A DNA stretch of 64,000 bases, taken from contig OU015568.1 of assembly GCA_907165135.1 (NCBI GenBank), positions 9,432,501 through 9,496,500 on the forward strand. The letters run 5' to 3'. Under the pieces are notes generated by a model. It worked only from the letters and a program-made list of their open reading frames with translations. It was not told where the DNA came from and made no database searches. How positions within the stretch are numbered: the first letter of the stretch is position 1; every line of letters begins with the position of its first letter. The stretch is from Oikopleura dioica. Its lineage: Eukaryota > Chordata > Appendicularia > Copelata > Oikopleuridae. Made by a program: the position numbers and the translations under genes. Positions 1-12,780 of this stretch are shown in pieces.

Positions 1-157
1 GCGCCGCCTGCTGAGGTCGAGCTCTGGTTGTTGCTCCGAGGCGTTCCACGAGCGAGCTCCACCGCCACCCGTATCACCAAGAAACTTGCCGAACGAGTGG
101 CTCCCTCTTGTGCGCACCACCACCAGCCGCGTGCATCGCCCCATCCACAAGCATTGA
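1..157 (+). CDS. Possible 3'-terminal exon of a gene cut by the window start
   Basis: A GC-rich stretch is open in the second forward frame from the window edge to a TGA at 155-157, and the sequence turns AT-rich directly after it. The predicted tail is rich in Pro, Arg and Ser. Another frame stays open to 243 but runs into the AT-rich part, so the shorter frame is preferred on composition alone. No family is recognised. It could also be non-coding GC-rich sequence. Confidence 0.3.
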   Translation, partial: RRLLRSSSGCCSEAFHERAPPPPVSPRNLPNEWLPLVRTTTSRVHRPIHKH

Positions 158-750
158 GACGTTTCAATTTCGAAAAAACCTTTTGTAAAACCGCTGTAAA
201 TATTCGAAACGGCGCACAACAGAGATTGTTGAAGCCAGAATAGAGAAAAAGACGCATAAATCAACGCTACACAAACTCCAATAACTTTTTATTCTAAAAA
301 AGGTACGTGCTAATCTAAAAATAGAAATTTGATGGTGACGCCCTTAAAATAGAGAAAACACGTAAAACAAAACTTGATTTCGTTAAGTTATCTTCCTTGA
401 TTTCAATTTAGAATCCATGGTTATCGTCAGTGAATAATTATCGTAAAAGAAAATATAATTGAAATTTAAATATTTCGCTGTTATTTTAAATGTTATTTTA
501 AATTTCAAATGCTAATTTGATAGTCCTGTTTCAAAATTTATCACGTGCAACAAATTTAAAAAGCGGTAAATATCAATTAACCCAGAATCAGTAATTAGAG
601 TCCTTTTAACATGAATTCTAAAAAAAATTAAATAATTATTTATCTTATTAGATTCTAGATATTATGAGGGTGAAAATGATAGCGCGGTAATTTCCGAAAA
701 TTGATTTTATTTTCGAAATTTTTTGTTCTTGAATTATAAAAATCCGTTTC
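158..750. other. AT-rich intergenic stretch
   Basis: No convincing coding exon was seen on either strand. It lies between the possible gene end at 157 and the leader of the somatomedin-B-like gene. One copy of the recurrent TAAGGGYRTC motif (reverse orientation) is near 341-350. Confidence 0.5.
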
Positions 751-752
751 AG
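751..752 (+). promoter_or_regulatory. Splice acceptor upstream of the first ATG (5' UTR intron or trans-splice site)
   Basis: A TTTCAG acceptor ends 25 nt before the ATG at 778, with no obvious donor exon upstream. In larvaceans such an acceptor commonly receives the spliced leader; that role is an inference here. Confidence 0.4.
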
Positions 753-777
753 CAAGAAAACACAAACAACAGAAAAA

Positions 778-3350
778 ATGCTCGTGAAAGGACTTGCTTT
801 GGTCGGAGCCACCAATGCCGCCATCAGAAGCCGAGTAGGTACCCACCACGCCAGTGTTGAAGACTACACAATCGGCTCTGTCGATCTCTCCAGCTTCATC
901 ACAGCCTGGAATTACACAATGGTGAGTTTCAACTTTTAAATAATTCTCGGTGAAATGAAAGTGGAGGAATTTTGTTGCCACGGCGAAGCACATTCTTTTC
1001 GACTTGTACTGCAATAGTAATTAGCTTCAGTAGTTGGAGAAATAATCACTTGTAAGGCAGAGAGAAATTCTCGCTTCGTAGCTTTCGGCTTTCTTTGAAG
1101 TTCGTCTTAATACTGTAAGAAGTAGCTGATAAGCTGTGGCAAGCGAGTGTTATGCCAAGCGAGCCGCGGCAAATTACCAATAACAAAAATAGAAATGGGG
1201 AAATGGCTCCTTTCGAAAAAGGAACCTACTAATCCAGACTATATCCGCCATTGCGCCGAGTTTAAAATAATCTTCCATAATTAAATTTTGCTCAAAACAA
1301 CTTTTCAGGGTCCACCACCACGAAGATGGTACAAGGCCAAGTTCGGTCTCGAGTACTCGCCAGAGACCAACGACAACATCATCAAGAAATCGGGAGAGAA
1401 TGGAGAAACCACCGAAGATTTCGACTTTGGCGCCTTGACCAAGGACCACTACTGTCGATACAGAGAAGCAGGAACTGAGAGAGAAGGCCAGTGCTGTACA
1501 GAAGAGGATGACCACTGCTACACTAAGGTAAGAAGAGAAAGAGAGGCCCTTACGATAAAACAAGCGGTACACCCTTACGATAACGCCTGCGATCATTTGA
1601 ACTTTCACTCGAATTTTATCGTTAAAATTTTCTTCGCCTCGTATGACATCAGTTTTCAACAGCATTACTCGTTTACTAACGCTAATCGAAAAATTGCTGA
1701 TCATTTCTATTTTACCGGGCTTTCCAATTGGCAACAACCACGCCCTTCTTTTTTTTGAAACAGGCGAGTGCGAATGTATTAGAGAAACCATCTCAGTTTT
1801 CATCCCGTGACTCTGGCGAGGAATTAAGGGCATCCAGGTCATTATATTTTGTTTGAAAAAATTTGAGGTTGCAATTTTCGAGTTAAACTTTTTGCATCGA
1901 AAATTTTCCTGGTATAATTTTAAGTTTACGACTTGCAAGGGGCGACCTTATTTTTTTCGAAAAAAGGCAGCTGCTGCCTGCAGTTAATTACAAAATTCTA
2001 AGCCTGTGTCCTTTTGCTCCCTGGAAAACGATCGGCCTAACGATCCTCCTTGCGCATGTTATTATCTAATCACGTGACCGCTGAACCATTATTCCGTTCC
2101 GTTTCTTCAAGAAAATTTGGCAAATTTCGGGGCGCGTTTAACGTGTTCGCAAATTTCACAGCCAGCTGGCCTGACATAATGAAACAATTATCAAATTATG
2201 AAGCGAACCGCGGCCAACCTGACTTGTGGTCGCGAGACGCATCATATTTATAACCATTTGTTTAACCCGCGATTTTCAAAAACAAAATCTGCCAAAATTA
2301 TTTCAAAGCGAAAAGAACGTGTTCGTTTTTCGCGAGAGTCAAGTTTAACTCCGGAGAAAGTTGCGTTTTCTTTTGAAACAAAGGTTTCTTTGAAATTCTG
2401 ACACCCGCGAAAACGTAAAAAATATTAGTTCGCCGCGCGAGGAATTCTTTTCATCCCTTTCTTCCATAATTCTAGTGATGATTTTCACCGTCACGAAAAT
2501 AACTTATCAATAAGAGAAATTTCCTCCCTTTTCTTCAGTAAGAAAAGCGTCTTATCTTGAATGATAATAATTTTTATATGATTTCCGCTAGAAAAAGCCT
2601 AGACAAGACGTGTTGCTAATAAATTTAATTTTTTCTCGGCCGAGCAGGTGGACTTGTTCAAATGACGCAAGGCAACAAATTCGCGAGTTAATTTCGCGGC
2701 CGCGTCAAATTCAAGATTATTCGCTGTGAAATTGAACAAACGTTATCTTCGATTTCTCCATCAAAGTATTCATTTTCTTGTTTTTAGGCTGGCTGCTACT
2801 GCGACGTCGCTTGCTTCACTGTTTACGGCGATTGCTGCACTGATCATTTCGTCACCTGCTACGGTAAGCGAAAAACAGCAATGAAGGAAAGACTAACGGA
2901 GAATTTCTTTTTCAGAGGACTTGAACTTGTGCTTGAAAAAGATCACCAACAAGGCCGAAACTGAGCTTGCCCAGGCTTTGGAAGGCGAAAACGCAAAGAA
3001 AGAGAAACAGAGACCACTCGGCAGAATGGGAGGCATGCAGCTCGATGTTCAAACTGGACATGTTGTGGTAAGAAATCAAATTATTTTCGAACCACGACAG
3101 AACTAAGACCGCACCATTTCTTTGCACTTGGCTCATTATTTCATTCAGCCAAATGCCTGCTGCGGCCAGAAAGAATACAACGACGGAGTCGAGTGCTGTG
3201 TCAAGGGAGCCAACGGAAAGAAAGTCTACAGAATCGACCAAGATAACTCTCCTTGTGCCGAAGAGTGAGTCCTTTAGTCGCTCAACTAGTAACTAACAAA
3301 TCGAACTCAGGAGTGAATACGAGTACGAAGAAGAAGAGGAAGAAGAGTAA
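778..3350 (+). CDS. Secreted somatomedin-B / galaxin-like Cys-rich protein
   Basis: Six exons join in frame: 778-921, 1309-1527, 1788-shifted exon at 2788-2863, 2916-3067, 3149-3264 and 3311-3350 (the third exon is 2788-2863), giving about 248 residues. The N-terminus MLVKGLALVGATNA looks like a short signal peptide. Exons 2-4 carry the spacing of a somatomedin B domain, including CYCDVAC, then GDCCTDHF and a final Cys. Exon 5 has a CCGxxxYNDGVECC pattern like galaxin repeats. The tail is a run of Glu and Tyr. SMB domains are small disulfide knots that bind extracellular partners, so a secreted or matrix role is inferred. A donor at 3480 and an acceptor ending at 4011 could form a 3' UTR intron. 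Confidence 0.75.
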
Positions 3351-4160
3351 ATTTTAAATTTAATATATAAACGGTAGCAAGCACAAAACACAACAACAAC
3401 AAAACCACAACAACGACTACACACCTCCTCTTGTATCTATATTCTTCTACAACACTGACAATACTCGACGATTTACTCGGTAAGTTGAGCTCTACGCGGG
3501 TTTGAACGGGACTTACGAGGGTGCCACTTATCTGAATAAGGATTTGTCTCGCAGGATGCCGCTCACTTGTCTTTTTGAACTCAATGAAATCAACTTCCAT
3601 CAGAAAATAAAAAATAAAGATATCTCTCGATAGAGCCGTATTCAACTCAAATTTCGAATACTTGGATCAAACAAGCTTAGCGATTATCTCCAAGAGATTT
3701 GAAAATAATCCAACTATGGGTTGGGCTCAATGATTCTCGGGTATAAACTTCAATCGAATTCTAGAGAACTTAAGGGCGTCACCGCCAATTCTCGTGAATC
3801 TTCGGGAAAAAACCGATCTTACAGTAATTCAACGACTGTCAAACTGTATCGTCTAAAAAAGAAAGAATGATGAGCGATTTTTTTGTAAAATTGCTGAGTG
3901 GTACACCCTTAAGTCGCTCGTAACCTTGACGGATCTATAAACCCGTTTTAAATCGCTTCAATCCATCTCGCTTTCATCCCTGACACGAAATTAACTAATC
4001 CCTCTTTTCAGACACCTTTTCACCAAATCTGACGTCACGAACACAGAATCAAAGTCACCACCACCACCACAATCGCACCACAAAGCTACACACGAATCGA
4101 CATGACCGCTGCCGCACAAATTGTGACATAAAGTTGTACATAAGTCTAAATAATTATTAA
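3351..4160 (+). other. 3' UTR of the SMB-like gene, possibly with a UTR intron
   Basis: The sequence after the stop is rich in CAA/ACA. GTAAGT follows position 3479 and a TCTTTTCAG acceptor ends at 4011, followed by a CA-rich segment to about 4150. No protein-coding frame was seen. A TAAGGGYRTC motif lies near 3774-3783. Confidence 0.35.
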
Positions 4161-5052
4161 TTTAAAAATTCAAAAAAGAAAAAATCCTTCATTCACTACA
4201 GTACTCTAGAAAACATCCCTAGAAGCACCCCTTCCCGCCAAACCATGGCGGGTATTATTTTTACACCAGCTGGTGGTGCTCGGGAGTTAACAAGTCAAGT
4301 GAACCCACACACCCAGATCACCGCCTATTTTGTACGATTTCGCGCTAAAAAGAACACTCCCTGTATAAACTCACCCTGTAATATCGAATCAATAATATTT
4401 AAAAATGAAACCCGTTCGATCGAAAATCTCGCGAGGGAGCACCTTAAGTCCGTAATTTTGATACAAGTCGAAATTTTGCGTTAAAAACGGCCTAAGGCTG
4501 ATATTCCTAGCAAAAAATATTTTCTTTCATTTTTTCAAAAAAGCGAAAAAACTAGCGAAAATAAGAACTTGAAGAAAACCGACGATGAAGCAAGAATCTC
4601 CTTCGAAAAGTGAAGAACAATCACCGTGGCTTTCTAAAAGTGAACTTTTTCTGTCGATTTCGCAAAATTCTGTCGATAATATACAAACAGCTAAAATTTC
4701 AAAACAAAACAAAGCCTCCTTTTGTGCAAATTGACAGGTCTACAGAACGCTCAAGCAGGGCCACTAAAACCGAAAAGCATAAACAAGCAGCTTTTAACGT
4801 GCATTTCTGTAGATACCTCCTTAATCTCTCTTGAAAGTCTTGGAAAGACACGGCTCCTGACAGAATATCATGATTCAGGACATGTTCAAGTACTAAGAGT
4901 GGAATCAGGAGAAAAGCAACGAGTGCCCTAAGTGGTTCACCATGAGATTAAAGCTACCTCTACTTTCAAAGGTTTTTGGATATACAGTAGGAATCCTACT
5001 GTGGGTTATCAAAAACAGTAGAGGTAAGGGTTAGGTTTCGGTAGTGATAAAA
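4161..5052. other. Intergenic stretch without a recognised gene
   Basis: Only short open frames without domain features or consistent splice borders are present on either strand. Confidence 0.5.
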
Positions 5053-5182
5053 ATATAATATAATATAATATAATATAATATAATATAATATAATATAATA
5101 TAATATAATATAATATAATATAATATAATATAATATAATATAATATAATATAATATAATATAATATAATATAATATAATATA
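5053..5182. repeat. TATAA pentanucleotide microsatellite
   Basis: About 26 near-perfect tandem copies of the 5-mer ATAAT fill this stretch. Both strands stay open through the repeat, so any open frame here is an artefact of the repeat. Confidence 0.97.
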
Positions 5183-8100
5183 AGTAGCTCGAAGAGCTCT
5201 ATTCTTGATCATTTGTCATGAGCACGTGGTGATGTTAATTTTAACTCCTGTTTATATTAACCATTTCCAAAGCGTATTAGTACTTGTCGACTCTCTATTT
5301 GTAGTTATAGATAATTATAGCCCCTCGGTATAAAAATATTGAGCCAACGTGTTAAATAAATTAAAAAAAACTGGCGAAATCAGCGGATAATTGACGGGCA
5401 CAATATTTAAAAGAAACTGCGCGTCTTGAAATTGGTAAGAGTTTTGTTGAATTTGCATAAATTGGAAAAAACGTCGCTGAAGGAAATTTGGAAATTTGTT
5501 CGTTTGAATTCGGGAGGGTCCGATAACCGACGCACGTGACGGCTGATGTTCTAAATGTCAACTGCCTACAAAAATAACGCCTTATCTCTAACAGCCAAAA
5601 GTGAGTCAAGCCTTTTTCAGGCATTTTTTTATTTCTTTCCTGAATTGAAATTTCAAAAAATTGAACATCAAACTTGATAAATTCTTGAAAAAATCGATGA
5701 TTTTTCAATCCAAAATCAACATTTTTAGATTAAATTTCACGTTAAAAAACGCAGCTAACGTGCCAAAGTTTCAAGCCACAACAGCCGTTTGCCCTTTTGT
5801 GGCTTTTTTTGTCGAGTTTGGTCAGCAGCAGCGAGGGAGAAGGATTTCTTATCGCTAGGTGCTTAGAAACCATTGAGAAGCTGGCTCATCGGTTGACGTG
5901 AGCTGCAATCTGCAACGAAAGAGAAGTGCCCCGGAAGACTTTGATAAAGCTTAGTCTTTTAGTTTTTGTGCTTCTCAGGGGATAATCCGGCGGAGAGCAG
6001 ATGCGACGGGCAGATTTTGGAGCCTCCCACGCCAATTTCGAAAAATTTCTTTTGTTCTTTCGTTTTTACCCTTCAGAAATTTTCGACATTGATTGTCAAA
6101 TAATTTCAGCTAACCCAAGGCTAACAATAATTATAATAGGAGAGAACTCATTCTTCCAATAAATTAATTAGTTTTCAGTCAACTTGGCCACTTGATAAAA
6201 ATAATTGGTTGACAACTCTAAGTTACTGGATTTGGACTACCACGTCAACCGTTGAAGTCGGAGCAAAGTGCCAGCACTCGAGTGTTTTCTCAGTTTAGAA
6301 TTTGATTTGCTCAAGATTTTCCTTAGAAAAAGAAACGGCCTTTTTCCTATAGCAACCTTCCAATGCAACGGAGGTCCATCAAAGTGCCATTTCACTCTCA
6401 GAATTTTTTTAAACATAAACAAAAAGAGAGCCGAAAAATGGCAGTCAAGGGGCTTCCTAAAATTATAAAATTTCTAGTATTAAAAATCAAAATATTGGTT
6501 AGGGTTAGGGTTAGGGTAGATTTCAAGCCTCTAAAAAGCCGCACTTCAACAACTCACAAATCTACTGAATCAAATTCAGCCGGCTACGAATAGGGATACT
6601 CAATTTCACTGCTGTATTTTTCCATGTAAAGAAGGATGATTTATGATTGAATATCCCTTGTTTTGACCACGTTGTCGCCTTTCCCGTCAGAGACTGATCA
6701 ATGTCAAACTCTCATCGCTGCCGTCTCCCAGGCCAGGTCAGTTGAAAAAACGAAAAAAGGAAGTGGGCTATTTACGAAAGTGGCACTCTAACTCTGGGCT
6801 CAGGAATCTGGCAATTGGCACGATCGCTGGTTCCGATCACCGGCATCAGATAATCATAAATAATAGAGATAAATTTTAGACCAGCGAGTGAGCACTGAGT
6901 CAGAATCAAGTCCATGCTGAGTACACTAGAGTACACGAGATAGCAAAAAAACCTGCCGAGAATTTTTTTAAGTGCCCGTTGCCACTAAAAGACAAGCTAT
7001 CTTGTCAAAACGCTCTTCTTTTTTTGAGAAAGTGGATCATCCTCAATTCAACATTGGATTTTAGAGAGCTCGTTTATGATGGTGCAAATGGTGCTGCTGA
7101 TGCTCTTGTTCAAGGAAAAGTTCTACAGTAGATTTTTGAAACTAGAAAGAACCAATTTTTTGCGTTTTTCAACTCGGAAAATAAATGGGCTAAGCATATT
7201 TTAGAACTTATTTTTGAGGAAAACGTTTGCCAGCTTCCAGCTTCAAAAACCTCCTTGAAAAAATCTCGGTCTTTGTATAATCTCGGAGAAATAATTCATT
7301 TTTTTTTTCATATGTGTTCCGTAGAATCAAAATTAAATCGAGTTTGTATAAATCGAGAAGGAGTTGCAGGTGATGGAAAGCTGGAGCAAACCGAGAATAG
7401 CGCTCGGCCTCTGTCGCCAGTTTGACTGTCACGGGCTGTCCAGATAGATTGCGCTTTTCGTAACAAAGGGTTAATAATGAAAAGAGGGGTTGGGCGAGAT
7501 TGATAGCGCCCGGGCTCGAAGTTTCGATGAAGAAACTAAGAAGCAATATTGAATATTCAGTTTTGGGCGCACCCCAAAATCGGACAATATTCTTGAGCTA
7601 ACATTAACGGAAGAATGTTGAAGAGAGTCTTCAATATTTCTTTGGACTTGAAAAATCATTAGCAATAACAAAGAAAATCCTCAAAAAACCAAGTTCGCCA
7701 GGAGGACAGAAATCTATCCGCCCGCAAAATCCCCCAATGGAAATCCTCCAGTAAGTTATCATAGCCACTGTAAATACACCAAACTGGTTTCGCCTTTCAC
7801 AAGCAATAAGAGTTCAACCCTTTACACATTTTTTTTTTGCTTTCTAAAGTGTTCATAAAATGCGAAATTCGTAAAAAATCTGGCGAGTCTGAATTTTTCC
7901 GCTTCGCTAGGTAAATTTGAAGACGTCAAAAAATGCACTAGCGTTTGACAGGGGCCGATGTTTCTTTTTATTCTCAATCAATGGACAGCCTTAGAATCAG
8001 CGAATGTAGCTCCGGCGAACGAATGGTCCTTGCCTGGACAATCCTACTCATTTGCCTCTTGAATACAGATTTAAAATTCCAAAGACGCACTACTAAGTAT

Positions 8101-9375
8101 AAGTAACAAGCTCTTGGGCCAGCGCTCGAAACAAAATAAAAACGCGTCACGAGTTTTGGAATCAAATACTTTCAAGAGAGCAAATTAAGGCGCTTATCGG
8201 AAATATTTATTAAACGAAAAACGTTTTAAATCTGTTCATTAGTTCCAGCAAGTATTTTAGAAAGAAGAAAAAGAAGGGATATTAAGGACGCGACTCACTT
8301 TAAAAGACTTCCTGTCACCAATAAATTTTTTACTTAGGATAATATTCTAACGAGTAAATTTGCATGAGAAAGTTTATCGCATGCATGTCAGATGTGCTAA
8401 GGGCATTCCGGGCGAGTTGATGTAATTACGCAATTTTACCATTAATGACCACTTTAGCCGGCCGATTTATTCCGTTACATAGAAGATTTGATTTAGAAAG
8501 AGGCAGAAAAATATTGAAATCATTTGATTTTTTCAAGTTTATTGAAGTGAAACAGGACTGGCGCCAGAATTTGAATTGATCAGCGTGGAGTTTTCTCCAA
8601 CACGCTCGCGGCGAAGAGTCGAACCCTTTTTGAAGGATTAAGGAACTGACGCCCTTAATTTAAAATCCTCATAATGGGCGATTTTAAGGAAGGACCCTCC
8701 CTAGAAGTTTTCTATTTTTAATTTTTAATCCTTTCCTGAAACCATGAAAACCTTCTATTCCTTGAATCTCGATTGAACACTCCAAAACCCAACTATTCTA
8801 CCTCCGAAAATGTTCGACATTCAACAATCTAGCTTACATCTATTGCGAAAAAGAATGAAATACACGAAAAGACGCAAACCCAAACGAGCGCCAGCCAAAA
8901 AAGTGGCTTGTTTCAGGCATCAATAAACTCGCTTTTCGGGGAAGACGGAGAGTTTTTTGTCCAAACACTTTTTCGCAAGAAGACTCTTTAAAAAATCGTA
9001 TTGAGAGTAACAACACGATGATAAGCTCGTCAAGTTGCTTGGCAAAATAAGCAGTTCATGAATCCGTCTCACGTGATTGCAAAGCATATTTTTAGTGGCA
9101 AGGATCATTAAAGCAGTACTGCATAATCGAAGCGAAAGCTGTTTTGTAAATCTCATAGATTATGAAAGTAATGAAGGGATCGAAAAGATACAGATATCAG
9201 ATTTAATTTTTACTTTGAATAATATTATTTTCCCTAAAAGATGTCCAAAAGCGCTTTTCCTGGCTCATTCGATCAACAAGGCAATAAAATTTGAACTTTA
9301 CTAAATGTGTCTAAATGATAAAAAGTTTTGAGATGATTATTTTTACCACTTGTACTACCTGCGAAAGTAAGTGCC
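5183..9375. other. Gene-poor region
   Basis: I see no gene I can support on either strand over about 4 kb. It contains an interstitial TTAGGG block (annotated separately), A/T homopolymers and scattered short frames. A reverse-strand frame of 112 codons at 7208-7546 has no motif or splice structure. Confidence 0.5.
6499..6516 (+). repeat. Interstitial telomere-like repeat (TTAGGG)3
   Basis: Three perfect TTAGGG units, the canonical chordate telomere motif, are embedded in AT-rich intergenic DNA. A two-unit copy lies at 17648-17659. Confidence 0.9.
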
Positions 9376-10566
9376 AGATTTGTTGTGAGGAAAAATGTCT
9401 GAGAACTACAAAATAATTGATCTTTGCTACAAGTTTTGAGCAATTAAAATAAGGGTATCAATAGGGAAATCACTAATAATTGAGCTTTCTTTCTAGCTAA
9501 GAACGGTGGGCGTATAATACATTTTTAGAATCCCCAGAAGCTGGGGATCATTTTGACTATTGATAGTTGGGGGTCATCTCTTACCCTGGGGGCATTTAGG
9601 CACCTCCAAAGTCCCAAAATCTGGCCACTTTCGGAAATTTGAATTTTTGAACGCCTGGACTGGCCTTTCAGGGCCAGCGACTATGCTAGAATTGTAGCCC
9701 AGGCTCTGACGGTTATTTTGAGTACCTCAAAAGTACTGATTACCCCCCATTCCTGGGGCGCTAGAGACCTCCGAAGTTGGGGAAGTCAACCGAAAATAGG
9801 TACTTTTCATGAAAAAGTACACTTTTTCCTTCACTTATGCTTCGAAACGCTTGTAGTAGGTCGTTCTTTACATTTTTAACATAAAGACATAGTTTGGGGT
9901 CATCTGAGGTCACTTGAGGTCATAAATGGAATTTTCAAGTATTTTTGTAATTTTCGCCTCAGGTGACCTCAGATGACCCCAAACTATGTCATTATGTTAA
10001 AAATGTAAATAACGACCTACTACAAGCGTTTCGAAGCATGAGTGAAGGAAAAGTGTACTTTTTCATGAAAAGTACCTATTTTCGGTTGACTTCCCAACTT
10101 CGGAGGTCTCTAGCGCCCAGGAATGGGGGTAATCAGTACTTTGAGGTACTCAAAATAACCGTCAGAGCCTGGGCTACAATTTAGCATAGTCGCTGGCCCT
10201 GAAAGGCCAGTCCAGGCGTTCAAAATTCAAATTTCTGAAAGTGGCCAGATTTTGGGACTTTGAGGTGCCTAAATGCCCCCAGGGCAAGAGATGACCCCAA
10301 CTATCAATAGTCAAAATGATCCCCAGCTTCTGGGGAGTCTAAAAATGTATTATATGACCCCTACTAAGCAAAAAAGTCGATTTATTAGTGATTTACCCTA
10401 GGTATCAACAAAAGTTTTCAAGAAAATTATCCGAAGAAAAGTAGAAGCTCATGTTACGATTTCTTCAAAATTGATTGATGTTGATACCCTTATTTTAATT
10501 GCTCAAAACTTGTAGCAAGTATCAATTATTTTGCAACTCGTAGACATTCTCCCTCGCAACAAATTT
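9376..10566. mobile_element. 1.2-kb palindromic (fold-back) element
   Basis: Two arms of roughly 550-600 bp are near-perfect reverse complements with a centre of about 35 bp near 9925-9958. The left arm runs from about 9376 to 9925; the right arm runs from about 9957 to 10566 and carries an extra segment of about 75 bp near 10410-10490. The inner arm begins with ACTTGAGGTCA-type sequence. No transposase frame was seen; open frames inside are symmetric shadows. It resembles a fold-back MITE or a recent inverted duplication. Target-site duplication was not identified. Confidence 0.9.
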
Positions 10567-11513
10567 CGAGTTCAGTATTTTGTTGTAACGAAAACAGTAC
10601 TTGAGTAATTCTAGCGCTTACTTCAAACTCTGGCAGTACGTGGGTTTGAAAATTCGCACTCTAGTTTCGAGTAGTTCCGCTATAAGTACACTGTTTTGCT
10701 GGGTTTGTATGTTCAAGCGAAGTCCTTTGTCTGTGGTTTGTATCAAGCGCAAGTGTTTGTTTGATCATGTGAGTCCTTTCTGGATTATCCTCACTCTCGC
10801 CAGCAGTCGGAGCGCGGCTTCGCTCTAACATTGAGCTGCTCAAGGAGTGTTGCCTTTTCGAGAGTTTCTCCACTTTGTACACCAAGTACTGGCCCATTTT
10901 CAGCGCGATTAGCAGTGCTCTGTTTGCTCGTTACCGAATTGTCCTGTAAGATACAGTATCTATTCGGGGGTTCAGCTTATTACTCGAAATTTGCTGGAGC
11001 TAGAATTTGTGAACGAGTGTCCAAAAGAGCTCAGAAACATGACGGACCAGTTGATGCGTTTATTCGGATCGACGCATACGCAGTTGACATAACAACCCGT
11101 CTGCGGATTCTGAAGAATACAAGTTAGTTTTCGATGTTGTTTTGGGCTTTTGAAGAGTTCCACGGTATGAGTAAGCACAAAAAGGTGGGCTAAAGAGAAC
11201 TTTCACTTTGTTCCTCCTCGAACTTACATCAGAAACTTGAAAATAGAGCGTTCTCGAGTAAAGTACTTGATAGCGTAAGTTTTCATCTCTTTGATCGATT
11301 CAAAAATATACTTGAAATTCTTATTGAGGATTCCTCGAGCTTCAAGTTCGACTGTCTAAAACAGGTTAACGCTGCCTTATCCTAAATATTCCTCAGAAAA
11401 GAAAAAGCTAAAAATCTGTGCCTCCGAAATCTGATTTCTTGTGGTCTCCCTTGGGACGCGATTAAAGCTACTCAGTCGGTGTAGTTTTTCCGAGCGTCAT
11501 GATTTGAAAATCA
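10567..11513. other. Intergenic stretch with possible decayed coding fragments
   Basis: The forward strand has two protein-like frames, about 10815-10945 and 10985-11090. They cannot be joined in frame through the GTAAGA donor at about 10947 and the TTCAG acceptor at about 10976. The pieces may be remnants of a gene or chance frames. No family is recognised. Confidence 0.3.
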
Positions 11514-11996
11514 TCAAATCAGCGGAAAAGCTGATGACACGTTCTACAACCAAAAACAAGCCTCACTATTAATTTCATATTTGGTAAAATCATGTTCTCT
11601 TGCGTTCCCAATACCAATAATTTGCTGCATTTAGAACTGACCTTATAAATAAAGTAGGGTGAGACTTCCGCTGGGCAGTCTGCTAAAGCCGGATCTTCCT
11701 CGCCACAAGCGGAACATCCCTTTTCCGAACATAATTTGCAGCAGAAATCTATCAGTTCCAAAGGCTGCCTAAAACCCCAATTTCAACGAAAAGAAGGAGC
11801 GTTCAAAAGGTACCTAGTTCGATTCTTTCGGCGGATGAGGATGGGATTCTCAAAGCAGGAACCTGAAACAAAAATATTTGAAGTTGGTCGCGCTCAAACT
11901 TGGAAACACGTCAGATGTCACTGCACGCCACTGAACTTTTAAAAATAGAAAAAAAGGAGAAACACACGTTTATACCTGAAAAACGCCTATCGATCC
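11514..11996 (-). CDS. Small Cys-rich protein, 5' end unresolved
   Basis: In-frame reverse exons are 11976-11996 (21-nt micro-exon, tentative), 11814-11862, 11642-11768 and 11514-11543, each with AG acceptor and GT donor. The product contains a Cys cluster, CCKLCSEKGCSACGEED, followed by an Asp/Pro-rich stretch. The final exon adds nine residues before TGA. No start codon could be joined in frame: an upstream ATG near 12145 followed by a donor does not match the phase of the micro-exon, but it would fit direct splicing to the exon at 11768. The Cys pattern suggests a disulfide-rich or metal-binding domain; the family is not recognised. Confidence 0.5.
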
Positions 11997-12780
11997 CTAA
12001 AATAAAGTCTAAGAAAAGGATTTAAAAATATCAAAAAAAACTCATGAAAAAAAAGATGTAGTGCGGCACTAGGTGCCTTATTAATTCAAGGGCATCACAA
12101 TTATAAAGCCCAATTTAAACAGCCCATTTTACCGTGTTGACATCCTTAGTTCTTTGCTAGACTGCGGTTTCACTTTTTATCGGTTAAAATAAGGGCGTCA
12201 CCATGCAAATTATCGCCGAAAATGCGTTTTTAAACTGGTGTTTTTCACCTCCATAATTCATACCCTCTCCAATGCGCTCTCTATTTTCTTCTCTTATCTC
12301 TTCATTCTGCGCTAGAATAATCCCGATCCCGGTCCACATCCAGATCTCGATTTTCATCCCCTCCACGCTATTCCCTTATCTTCGCTAATTCTCTCTCCAC
12401 AACTAATCTTACATGTCCAATTTCTCGATAGACTCGTTTAATTTTTGATAATTTAGAACTGTAGCCAAACTGGCGCGAAATTAAAAATATATTTATTCAG
12501 CGAAAAAGACTGAACGCGAGGGAAAAAAAACAACTCGCAGGACGGGGAAAAAGCGAGATTAAAAAACTTTTTCTTCGCCGGGACGTAGAACCGATTAAGC
12601 CGCACAATGACAGACACAAATCACACTGGGCCAAGAACAGGCAAAAATCTGCTTCCAAATTCAAACCCGACAGATCCGATTTACCGAAATCCCTTTCATC
12701 AAAAGATGAATACCTGCAGCGCAGAATGGAATAGAATTTTCTTCTCGCTATTTTTATTCAGTTCATTTTCGTTGTAAATT
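11997..12780. other. Intergenic stretch
   Basis: No supported exon apart from the possible 5' exon of the Cys-rich gene. One TAAGGGYRTC motif sits near 12188-12197. Confidence 0.4.

Noticed and set aside
5053-5182. CRISPR-like array
   Set aside because: The repeats are contiguous 5-mers without spacers, and the window is eukaryotic.
5009-5212. Open frame with repeated Ile-Leu-Tyr-Tyr
   Set aside because: It is the translation of the TATAA microsatellite and has no codon-level independence.
7208-7546. 112-codon reverse frame in the left gene-poor region
   Set aside because: Starts in AT-rich DNA, has no motif, no plausible acceptor or donor, and no neighbouring exon.
9963-10184. Open frame inside the 1.2-kb palindrome
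   Set aside because: The palindrome gives mirrored frames on both strands; no domain or splice context.
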